Of a DNA stretch of 64,000 bases, positions 1 through 10,300 are shown in pieces. How positions within the stretch are numbered: the first letter of the stretch is position 1; each line of letters begins with the position of its first letter. The stretch is taken from positions 159,638,754-159,702,753 of the forward strand of contig NC_085136.1 of the NCBI RefSeq assembly GCF_035046485.1. Direction: 5' to 3'. The notes beneath the pieces were generated by a model, which was not told where the DNA came from, ran no database searches, and was given only the letters and a program-made list of their open reading frames with translations. The translations under genes and the position numbers were made by a program. This stretch comes from Aedes albopictus. Its lineage: Eukaryota > Arthropoda > Insecta > Diptera > Culicidae.

Positions 1-1702
1 TGCGTTTACCGCCTCGGCTATATGGGCCCTGTCAAGCACGTCATGGAACGCCATGATCTCGGAGAAATGAGCGAAAACGGAGAGCTGTTTGCAGAGTTTT
101 GTGGCACCAATGACATGGTGATTGGGGGATCGCTCTTTCCTCATCGACCAGTGCACAAAGTGACATGGGTTTCCCGTGGTGGCGTCACGGAAAATCAAAT
201 CGACCACATCTGCATCAGCCGAAAATGGAGCCGGAGCCTTCTTGATGTGTGGAACAAACGTAGCGCCGACATTGCGTCCGACCATCATCTCCTAATAGGC
301 GAGATCCGACTGCGCATTGCCAGGATCCAGCGACAGCAGGAGAAAATCGTGCGCCGCCTCAAAATACGCCGACTGGAAGATACTGCGGCGAAAAGGTCTT
401 TCGTCGAGGAGCTAGAGAACCGTACTGCGAATATTATAAGATCAATGGAGTGCCATCAAGAACGCCTTCTTCGCCACCGGCGAGAACAGTTTGGGTGAGC
501 TACCCAAGGAACAGAAGTAGCTGAACAACAGTTTCTTAAGCTGAAGTTTGCTTAAGAGTGGTTTGTTCCACTCTTGTACAACAAAAATGTTTGTTGGGTA
601 CGCACCCGAAGAAAGCAGTGGGTCACAGATGATACCTGGAGGAAGATAGAGGAGCGAAGGAACGCCAAAGCCGCGATAGAGCGAGCGAAAACACGAGGAG
701 CCAAATCCGTAGCCCGTCAGTGCTATTCGGCTCTCGAGAAGAAAGTGAAACGCTCATGTGGACGGGACCAAAGATCGTGGGCGGACTCCACAGCCGACGA
801 AGGCGAGAAAGCCGCATACACAGGCGACATCCGTCTCCTTTACGATGTCTTATGTCGCCTTAGTGGGACCAAGATGATGCCCGTGAAAGACACGTCTGGA
901 CAGTTACTGACCGACCCGGCTGACCAGTTGAAACGCTGGTTCGAGCACTTTGGAAACCTCTTTCAAGTGTCGGCCACGCCATCAACACCTCAGAATGATC
1001 CGCCAAGGGTTCGATGCATTACCCGTGTCAACACCGAAGCTTCAACTGTGCAGGAGATAGAAACAGTCATCCATAGCATAAAATCGAACAGAGCCCCAAG
1101 GGTCGATCGTAGGGTATTGTACCATTTGGGTAGGTGTACCTATTTTGGGCACTTGTCGCTATAACTAAGTCAATTTCTTACCGATTGATTTGAATTTTTG
1201 TACAGAGTTAGATACTGTACGTGCCTAACTCTGGACAAAATTTCAAATCAATTGGTTTGAAATTGACTTAGTTATAGCGGCAAGCACCCAAAATAGGTAC
1301 ACCTGCCCAAATGGTACAAGACCCTATATCAGCTGAGATGCTCAAAGCTGACTCCGTAGTATTCGCACAACTACTGCATTAATTATTCTCCAACATATGG
1401 GAAACCACGACATTTCCGGCCGACTGCAAGGCGTCTTAGTAAAGGTACCCAAAAAGGGTGACCTGATTGTATGCGATAATTGGCGGGGCATCATGTTACT
1501 GTGTATCGTTCTCAAAGTCCTCTGCAAAGTGATCCTTAACCGGATACAGGAGAAGATTGACGCAACTCTCCGACGGCAGCAAGCAGGATTCCGTGCCGGA
1601 CGATCCAGTGTGGACCATATTGTCACGCTCCGTATCATCCTGGAGCAAATCAATGAATTCCGAGAGTCTCTCTACCTGGTGTTCATTGATTACGAAAAAG
1701 TA
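1..1702 (+). mobile_element. Decayed APE-type non-LTR retrotransposon fragment (endonuclease C-terminus plus start of reverse transcriptase)
   Basis: The frame at 22-498 reads as the C-terminal part of an apurinic-type endonuclease: HKVTWVS, then TENQIDHICI, then the family SDHH motif, followed by a basic linker. 574-1109 continues as the linker before the reverse transcriptase (LLYDVL, then LLTDPADQLKRWFEHF). 1327-1700 gives the first RT blocks (KVPKKGD, NWRGI, LNRIQEKIDATLRRQQAGFRAGRSS). The copy stops at FIDYEK, inside RT motif A, so the catalytic YADD box is absent. Damage includes a frameshift near 500-570, an in-frame TAA near 1380 and a MITE insertion at 1112-1324. It resembles the widespread RTE/CR1-like endonuclease-RT proteins, but the clade cannot be fixed by eye. 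It continues off the left edge and is not functional. Confidence 0.85.
1112..1324. mobile_element. 213-bp MITE with TA target duplication inside the retrotransposon
   Basis: Terminal inverted repeats of about 55 bp begin GGGTATTGTACC and end GGTACAAGACCC, with TA at 1110-1111 and 1325-1326. Removing the element plus one TA joins the flanking retrotransposon codons in frame (VDR followed by ISAEMLKAD). TA duplication suggests a Tc1/mariner-type transposase in trans. Confidence 0.85.
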
Positions 1703-2459
1703 GGCTTCCATGCCCCACCAGCCAGATAACCGGGTTTTGCAAACTAAGCATTATTTGTGGCAACACTTTGAGCGGCATGATGGAACTATGCCGAGCGCGC
1801 TAAGTATTATTAGACCACTAATGTAGTTGCATGAAGTGGGTGACGAGGTACGTAAGTATCATTACAGCGTGCTTAACCGTTTTTGCAATATTGAGGCTCC
1901 AGTTTAACTAAAGTTTGAAATACACGGGGAAATACATAACAACTCATGAGAAAACTGTCAAGTTCGATTCAAGTATAAGTTAGGTTTAAAAGCGAACCCA
2001 CAGACGAACCTATATTAGAAGTTCTTTCAGTGTTCAGTCCAGTCCATATGTTAAAGATGGCTCTACGGCTCTACGTTAAAGATAAAGTTCGTCAATCGTA
2101 TTCCTCTCATCGCACTTTACATACCTAGCCCGCCATATCTTCTGGATCTGCAGTTCTTAGGACATCTGGTTTACTAATTATTCAAACATTTTATTGACTT
2201 TAAATTGATGTTTCAACTTATACACTTTCTTCCTTTCCTTTCCTTTGCATCAAAAAAGTCACAAACATCAACAAAACATAGCACGGAAAAAAAATCTAAA
2301 ACTGAATAAATAATTGAAAATGCACAGAAAAATAATGTTTCGGAAAAGTGAATGGTTCAAACGTAAGAAAAACAGTATAATATATTGTTACATTCGATGG
2401 TAGTTGCGACTGGAACTTGATGTTTACTTTTATGTTCGGCTATCTCAGTCATACACTTA
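1703..2459. other. Intergenic or upstream-intron sequence, no gene recognised
   Basis: Mixed AT-rich sequence with no long frame, inverted repeat or recognisable element. It lies between the truncated retrotransposon and the tail of the Penelope-like element. Part could be the 3' untranslated region of either. Confidence 0.4.
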
Positions 2460-2461
2460 AT

Positions 2462-3870
2462 TAGACGCTATATGTTTATTTTACCCGACGTTTCGGCCAT
2501 TGGGTGTGGCCTTTTTCAAGGGAAAACTGTTTTGTACAAATGTTTCATTAGTCTTGACTTGTGTTAATTTAGTCTAGTGTTTCTTACATGGTTTCTCGTC
2601 TTCGTCTTAAAGATTTTGCTGTTCTGCTTGTCGTGTGGTCATGGTTTTGCTTCTGTGGGATTGTTATAATTTGTTTAGTTAATTTTACCTATTTTCGCTA
2701 ATTTTAAACTGACAATTGTACAATTTTTTTCGTTTACACTTTTACTTATTTGTCACAGGGTTTTGTCTAGTGGTAAAAACGGTGATTTCAAAATGGTGAA
2801 TTTCTGTTTAGTCAATTTATAGTTTGGTCTGTTTATAGTATGGAGCTTTTGTGCTTTTATAGCTGTCGTACGATTGTTGTGTCTGTTCGTCGATTTTTTC
2901 TGTTCTGTCTATTTTTAAGTGTGTGTAATATGCCTGCATAGGTTGTACTGAGATTGTTTACGTCTGTTCGGTGGTTAACTGTATTGGTATTGTTTGTAAT
3001 ATGGCACATCTCTAATACTGGTAGGGCAGATGTTCTTCTAGATTGGTCAAGTATTGTTGTTTTGGTCAAGTCGAAATTATGGTCTTCTTCAATGACATGA
3101 TTCATGAGTGCAGTTGTTTCCCTAAGTTTGTTTCTCTCTTCTTCTGCTTGTGGTGTGTTGGATGTTTTTAATTTTTCATGTTTGTTAATATGTGTTTGGT
3201 GTCCACTTAGCCTAGTAAATTTTTGGTCATTCGTATGTATGTCTTGTCACAATCCTTGCATGGTATGCTATATATGACTTTGGAGCGTTGTGTTTTTGTT
3301 ATCGGATCTTTGACTTGTCTTAGTAAATTTTGTGTTGTTTTGGTTGTGCGATATGCTAGTTTTACCTGGGGGAAGTCACTTTTCAGGCTATAGGCTATGG
3401 TTGTTGATAGATGTGGAATGTACGGTACGGATCTGTACAAGACGGGTGGTGGTGTTGATGAGTCTGCATCGGTGGTATTTGGTGGACTGGAGCTGGTATT
3501 GTTTGCATCGGTTTCTGGAGGCGAGTTTCTGGATTCTGGTAGAGTTGGAATGTTTGGAGAAGTTCTTGGGAATTGTTGTTGCTGGTTGGATTGTGGTTGG
3601 CTGTTCGATGGAGATGGGGTGGTGGAGGTGTTTGTCGTATTTTCTCTAATTGTCGTATTTTGTAGGTTCGTTGGCTGGATGCGGTTGATCATTCTGTTGA
3701 TCAGGGATGACGGATAGTTGTTTCTGCGTAGGTGTTGAAAAACGATCTGTTTTTGCTGCTCCATGTTGGGATGTGATGACAGTTTTGTGACCCGATTAAT
3801 AAAGTTAGATGCAACATTAATTTTCATCGCCGTTGGGTGGAATGAATGAAAATTCATGACATAAAAATCG
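2462..3870 (-). mobile_element. Penelope-like retroelement, 5'-truncated, with GIY-YIG endonuclease remnant
   Basis: Read on the minus strand, the frame starting near 3865 gives NFHSFHP, then NFINRVTKLSSHP, then a Gln/Pro/Ser/Thr-rich linker, then YRSVPYIPHLS (RT thumb-like), and then IPCKDCDKTYI followed by MTKNLLG. That last stretch is the CxxC plus GIY-YIG signature of Penelope-like elements. A small deletion near 3225-3232 shifts the frame, and the domain continues as LSGHQTHINKHEKLK and on to 2857 (ending TTIVRQL). Most of the RT is missing, so the copy is dead. The 3' side carries the element's hammerhead-like motif at 2482-2522. It sits upstream of the first visible lipase exon, in the opposite orientation. 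Confidence 0.82.
2482..2522 (-). other. Hammerhead-ribozyme-like motif of the Penelope-like element (degenerate)
   Basis: On the minus strand a GGCCA/TGGCC stem with a short loop is followed by CGAAACGTCGGG. This matches the stem II plus GAAAC half of the hammerhead motifs known from Penelope-like terminal repeats. The partner CUGANGA core is replaced by a TTGAAAA-like sequence, so activity is doubtful. Confidence 0.45.
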
Positions 3871-4223
3871 AATGTAAATGTATAGTAGCTACAATGTGCA
3901 AAGCTTTTAGCGAACCATTTCATTACAATATACATTATTGTAGCTGGTACACTGTATGGTGCAGGAATGGTTTTCACCAAACACCCTATGGTTAGTTTTT
4001 ATCCGGGTGGTCCTGTCCAGTTATCGTTACTAGTCGAAGTCCTTTCATACCTATTGTATTTATATTACACTCATGTACGTATCATAATATTCTACGAGAG
4101 TGCCATTTCTAACAGCCTAAGCTACACTAACGCCATATGTAATAAATCTAAACAAAATCGAAAAAAATAGGTCCCTCAAGATAACAAATCTACCCTACTA
4201 CTTACTTTTTATTTCATTCACAG

Positions 4224-4355
4224 GAAGAAACGAGCCGACAAAGTCGTTTGCTATGGAGAGCTGGGATGTTTCGAGGAAACCGCATACCTGGAAATGCTTC
4301 CATCGCCACCGGAGGAAATAGACACGAAATTTTTCGTGTATTCTGCCAAGCACCG
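4224..4355 (+). CDS. Lipase exon A (N-terminal, first in window)
   Basis: The acceptor is TTCATTCACAG at 4213-4223 and the donor is GTAAGT at 4356. The exon starts with one base of a split codon and ends with two. It reads KKRADKVVCYGELGCF, then EETAYLEMLPSPPEEIDTKFFVYSAKH. VCY-x-x-LGCF and the later DTKFFVYS correspond to the conserved start of mature pancreatic lipase (VCYxxLGCF, NTRFLLYT), including its first disulfide cysteines. No signal peptide is encoded here and no Met precedes it in frame, so at least one 5' exon is missing. The next intron is 27.7 kb. Confidence 0.9.
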
Positions 4356-7300
4356 GTAAGTATATGACAACCTTTTGCACGCAAATCGCTTCTCCGTTTG
4401 CTTCCTTCATTTGGCCAAAAGCTGCACTAGAGGTATGCAATTATATTACACCAGTTAGATCTAGAAGTCGTTTTCCTCGCTGGGTGGCGAAGGTCAATGG
4501 CTTAGGTGAGAGCACCGGTTATACTTAGGTAGAGGCACTTCACGGCTGTGTATAGTCCCTTGCACAACCTGTTCGATTGATCGACGGCGCATATGGCGCA
4601 TGGAGGAGGCCACAAGGTGGCACCTTGGTTCCGAACGAGCAACAAATTAGTTTATGTGAACGATGATCGAACAAACAAACGACGATGATGATCATTTGGG
4701 TAAGAAAATCGTGGAAAACGGAATTGATATGAACACGAGCCAAATGGGTAATGCAAGCAATCAAAGCAGATATCTTGCAATCACGTCAAGACGGCCGAAC
4801 GCATAGCGCGTTGCCATTGAAATGAGAAAGGACATTGACACGCTAGAGTGGATGATGAGATATGCTTCGGTACTGTTTGGATGTACCCAGGGAAAAATGT
4901 AACGCGCTCGTGCATATACGTTGTACATCGAACGCAATTATGATTGTGGCCTCATGCCGAGTTCGACGCATTCACGCGTGAAGTGCAAGTTCGCGCTTTA
5001 TTTTCCTTCAAGGCTATAATAAGCCAACAGAATCCTTTCAAATCAGTCATAGCATGCGCAAACTAAAATTTCTACGCAGAGATGTACAGTGACCCCACAC
5101 CGACGAATCACCCACAGTTTATGAATCAGCTTGCTCAAAATAACAAAATCAAAAGGTAACTTGTCACAAAACATCTAAAAAGTATTTTTGTTGGACACAT
5201 CCTTGTGTATATCGAACATCACAACAGTTGTTACAGCGCGGAATCCGATTTTGTTCCGAAATCAACGAAAATTGTCGGCGTGATTTTTATGATGTCATTG
5301 TTGCCATTTTTTTGGTTGCTTTTGCAAGACGTACGTCTGTTGGTGATTAGAAAAAAAAATACAATTTAGACGTTTGTGTACATCTTTTTGAGGAAAAATC
5401 GAGCAGTAATCAGCAGTGAATCAGCATGTTTATGAAGGCAAAGTGCTGTAGAATGCACACTGGGCCACGAGCGGGATCTAGCAAGTAAAAACCTCCAGCG
5501 TTTTGGGAGTACAATTTTTTGAGTTGGTGTCTTCTGAGACTTGTATTAATTTTACCTGTACTTTTATGTGGTGAAGAAATTTAGTTGGTAATTTTGCCGC
5601 ATAGGTGGCGCTGCGATACTAACTTTTTTGTCTTACGTCCTAGAGGTTTCCCGTCTTCTGCAAAGTTGTAGAGCGTGCAAAAATAAGTAAAGTTGCCAAA
5701 GACACCAAAGTTGTGTGACTTCAAATAACAAAGTTATATCAAAAATAGTAAAATTTACGTGAAAATCACGTTTTTTATGATTATTTTGAATGTTTATCGC
5801 AAATTTATCAATTTGAACACTTCACACGTGTTAATCAAAGTTGCCTGTGTCTGATGATACCAACTTCACAATTTTTCGAGATTTTTAAAATGGTTTTTTG
5901 GGAAAAACAGTAAAAATTACTATGATTTTTACTAGCAGTTTTTTCAAAAAGCTACAAACTCGGCTAAATTTGATGCTTGCTTCAAAATATACCACTCAAG
6001 ATCTATTAAATCTGAAGGTTTGCCGGAGGTATAATTTGGTGTTTTTGAGATATCTTATTTTAAAATATTGACGTTTTCATACCTAAATTGTTTTGAAAGA
6101 AATGCAATTCTTTATTCCGGAGTTGTCCTGTCATTAGATCCTCACGTATCACTTTTAAATAAAAAGTTTTATGTTTACCCATCGCCTTAATTACTTGAAA
6201 TTGACGTTTTGTGTTCAATTGTCTTGCGCATCAATGTATTGAATCGACAATGCCCATATATGTATTAATCTATTGAAAGAAAAAAAAATATAATGCTCTA
6301 TGATCCTGTGTGAGCGACTTACGTTAGTGCAAAGTTCCGGTAAACCAATCCGTGGAATTAATAATGATTTTCAGTTAACTCAACGTACATATGTTTAGAT
6401 GGATATTGATGAAATTATGAAAAAAACTTAGCTCATCATTAATTGTCATGTCATTAATTGGCACTGTTCTTTAGTATGTAAAGCAATTGTATAAGAGTCG
6501 TGAATTCAAATCTCATCTTGAGTTGAAGATATTTTTTATAATAAAACCAATCATTTATTCATTCTTACGTATGTTCGTTAAGGTAACTGAAAATCATTAT
6601 TGACCACACGGATTGGTATTACGAAACTTTGCACTTGCGTGAGTCGCTCACACAGGGCCAAAAACCATTATAATTTCTTTCTTTCAATATACCAATAAAT
6701 ATATGAGCACTGTTGATTCAACAAATTGAAGCACAAAACAATAGAACACAAAACGTTAATTTTGAGTAATCAGGGCGTTGGGTAAACATAAAACACTTAA
6801 TTGAAAAGTGATCCATGAGTTTCTACTGGCAGGACAACTCCGGAATATCCCGAGATGAACTAGCCTAGAGTTCAAAATCTCGTTAATACAGACAAAAAAA
6901 AACTCCGGAATAAAGAATTGCTTCTATATCAAAATAATTCAGATTTAAAAACATCATTATTTTAAAATAAGATATCTCAAAAACACCAAATTATACCTCC
7001 GGCAAACTATCATATTCAATAGATCTTGAGTGGTATATTTTGAAGCAAGCATAAAATTTAGCCGAAATTTGCAACTTTTTAAAAAAACTGCTAATAAAAA
7101 TCATAGTAATTTTTACTATTTTGCCCAAAAAACCATTTTAAAAATCCCGAAAAATTGTTAAGTTGGTATCATCAGACACAGGCTACTTTGATTAACACGT
7201 GTGAAGAATTAAAATTGATAAATTTGCGATAAACATTCAAAATAATCATAAAAACGTGATTTTCACGTAAATTTTACTATTTTTGATATAACTTTGTTAT

Positions 7301-10300
7301 TTGAAGTCACACAACTTTGGTGTCTTTGGCAATTTTACTTATTTTTGCACGCTCTACAACTTTGCAGAAGACGGGAAACCTCTAGGACGTAAGACAAAAA
7401 AGTTGGTATCGCAGCGCCACCTATGCGGCAAAATTACCAACTAAATTTCTTCACCACATAAAAGTACAGGTAAAATTAATACAAGTCTCAGAAGACACCA
7501 ACTCAAAAAAATGTACTCCCAAAACGCTAGAGGTTTTTACTTGCTAGATCCCGCTCGTGGCCCAGTGTGGAATGGCAACTGCACAAAAAAATTGTAGAAT
7601 TTGAGCAAAACACCTGATTTATTAATTGTGGAGAAAAAAACGGGTAGGGCACACTTTATGAATCAGGTGGTGTTTCGGCCAGGATGTCTTGCCCCACGTT
7701 GTGTACTTTTAATTGCCCCGGGCGGCGGAGAAGAAACAACGCTTGACTACGATTCAACTTTACTTTATTCCCACCACTGAGAGGCAGTGCTCCTGCTCAG
7801 TGGTGATATGACGATACACACTAATTCAATACATTTAGGGCTTCCCTTTTATAGGGGAAGCAGTACGGACAAGATAAAGTAATAGAGCGCACGGTAGCAC
7901 GCTTTACCGTGCCTACCGTTGCTCAGGGCATTACTGCTAGGCAATGAAAGAGAGGCGATTAACAATAGTGAATGGGCTGTTGCTGATGTATAGCGTATAG
8001 CGCTGCTAGCGTGTGTAACAGCCAACGACGACGCCGAGTACGATGCGAGATCCAACATACTCCCGCCCGAAAACGACCGTTTTCCAATTCCCTTTTGCGC
8101 CGGGCAGGTTGACGACGGTGGCGGTTGATCTCGCTCTACAGTTAGGTAGGTACGATCGGGGTGCTAGGCTATTCGGGTGATCGTGATCGGGTTGCGATGA
8201 TGCGCTCGCTGTTTGCTGCAGGTAGGGTTTGGTCGAGGATGGTTTGCTCCTCGACGACGAGCTCGGTCTAGGTAGTTGGTTGATGATGTGATGTGGTCCG
8301 GTTGATTTATTTGGATTTGCTTTTCGTTCATTGTAGAAAGGCCCGCCGGGGGGATTTCAGCGTGGATGATGAGTTTTGGTGCAATTTGTTCCTTCTTGTG
8401 CCTGGCCGACAGGAGTTTCTTGTTGACGACAACGTGACTAGACTACGCCGAGTGCTGAGTCAGAAATCCGGGCACTTTTCGACACTTTCCTGGGCTGGGT
8501 TCTGGGAGATCTTTGCTTCGACGAAAGCGTGACCTGGCTGCGCAGAGTGGCAGGTCAGATTCCCTCTTACCAGCAGTTTACGATTGGGTCCGCATGGGAT
8601 AGCGCTGCGGCCCGTGATGACGCTTCGGTCCGAAATGAATGGCGCTACGGCCCAACGGTGGACGCAGGGGGTCCGACGGGTGGATGCTTGGATCCTTCGG
8701 GTGGACGCAGGGGTCCGGTGGGTTGACGATCCGGCAAGTCGACGCTTCGGCCTTGCGGGTGAACGATTCGGCAGGGCGATGATGCGCTCGCGGCCTGCAT
8801 GTGGACACTCGGGGTCCGACGGGTGTACGATTCGACAGGGCGTTGGTTCGCGCGCCCTGCAGTGGACGCTGGGGTCCCATTGATGCGCTGTGGCTTGACA
8901 CGACGACAGGATTTCGTGGTCCGGCTGGAACGGCAGGCTGTCCGACTGGGATACTCGGATCCGGCTGGGAAGCGCAGGTTCGACTGGGACGCTTGACAAT
9001 CCAATCGTGGTGCGGAGTGTGTTGATTGCTGTCCGATGACTCGATCCGATCGAACAGTCCGACGGCGAATAGCGGTGGCTTCTTCTCAACGTCCGGGGGT
9101 CCACTCCAAGTGCCATCCTGGTCACGGCACCAATGTTTCGGCCAGGATGTCTTGCCCCACGTTGTGTACTTTTAATTGCCACGGGCGGCGGAGAAGAAAC
9201 AACGCTTGACTACGATTCAACTTTACTTTATTCCCACCACTGAGAGGCAGTGCTCCTGCTCAATGGTGATATGACGATACACACTAATTCAATACATTTA
9301 GGGCTTCCCTTTTATAGGGGAAGCAGTACTGACAAGATAAAGTAATAGAGCGCACGGTAGCACGCTTTACCGTGCCTACCGTTGCTCAGGGCATTACTGC
9401 TAGGCAATGAAAGAGAGGCGATTAACAATAGTGAATGGGCTGTTGCTGATGTATAGCGTATAGCGCTGCTAGCGTGTGTAACAGCCAACGACGACGCCGA
9501 GTACGATGCGAGATCCAACAGGTGGAAATCGGCTGAAATTTTGCAAGTTTTAAATATATTTCACCAGATTTTTGTAAGAAATGCTAAGCATCTTATAAAA
9601 CCTGAATGACTTTCGACAGATTCGATGCCATTTTATATGATGTTATTACAGACAAACAAACGTAACACTCTGATAATTCACATCGTACACCGATTTAACG
9701 GTCTTTTTCAAAGTTTGATAGTTGGCCAACCGCCCAACCGTGGCGCTCGCATCGTTTTTGTTCGAGTTTGACGTTTGCTCACTACCGCCACCTAGTTGGT
9801 GGTCGGCCAAACATAGGCCTTTTAGCATTGGGCGAATATGTTTTCGTGACTATGATTTGAATCGAAAAATGTTCGAAGTGTTACGTCTGTTTGTCTGTGA
9901 TGTTATGTTATGTCTATAACTCAATTCAGAAGATTGTTACTACAATGTGATGTTCGGAGAACTTGTATAGGGTAGTGTTTTTCCAACATAATTATCACTA
10001 AGGACACCATGTTCTAACTCCCATATTTACGGCGTGAGAATGCTAATATTACCCATTTATACCAAATGATCAAAAATTTCAATCGTTTAGTAACAGTTTA
10101 GTAGGTGGCACTAACACTTTCACGCCGTAAATATAAAAGTTATAATATGGTGTCCTTTTTGAAAAACACTACCTCACAAGTTTGCCGAACATCACATTAT
10201 AGTAATAAGCTTTTGAACTGAGTTATAGACGCTTGAGTTAAAGGATGCCAGGTGAGCGAATGCATTCTTGGTTGGTGGCCTCAATTCGAGTCTAAATGAG

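Larger units (their letters stand above)
7671..9520 (-). mobile_element. Young non-autonomous LTR retrotransposon (1,850 bp)
   Basis: Two 387-bp LTRs (7671-8057 and 9134-9520) differ at only about three visible positions. They flank a 1,076-bp internal region and are bordered by the 5-bp duplication GGTGG (7666-7670 and 9521-9525). LTR ends TGTTGG...CGAAACA and a primer-binding-like TGGTGCCGTGACCAGG just inside the right LTR set transcription on the minus strand. A purine tract (GGGCGGGAG) abuts the other LTR. The GC-rich interior contains ACGGGTGGAC-like repeats and no recognisable gag or pol; the open frame at 8460-9182 matches nothing I know and enters the LTR. It must have been mobilised by a related autonomous element, possibly BEL/Pao or Ty3-like. 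Confidence 0.9.

Noticed and set aside
8460..9182. 240-residue minus-strand frame in the LTR element
   Set aside because: It crosses from internal region into the LTR, has no gag or protease motif, and overlaps open frames on both strands typical of GC-rich repeats.
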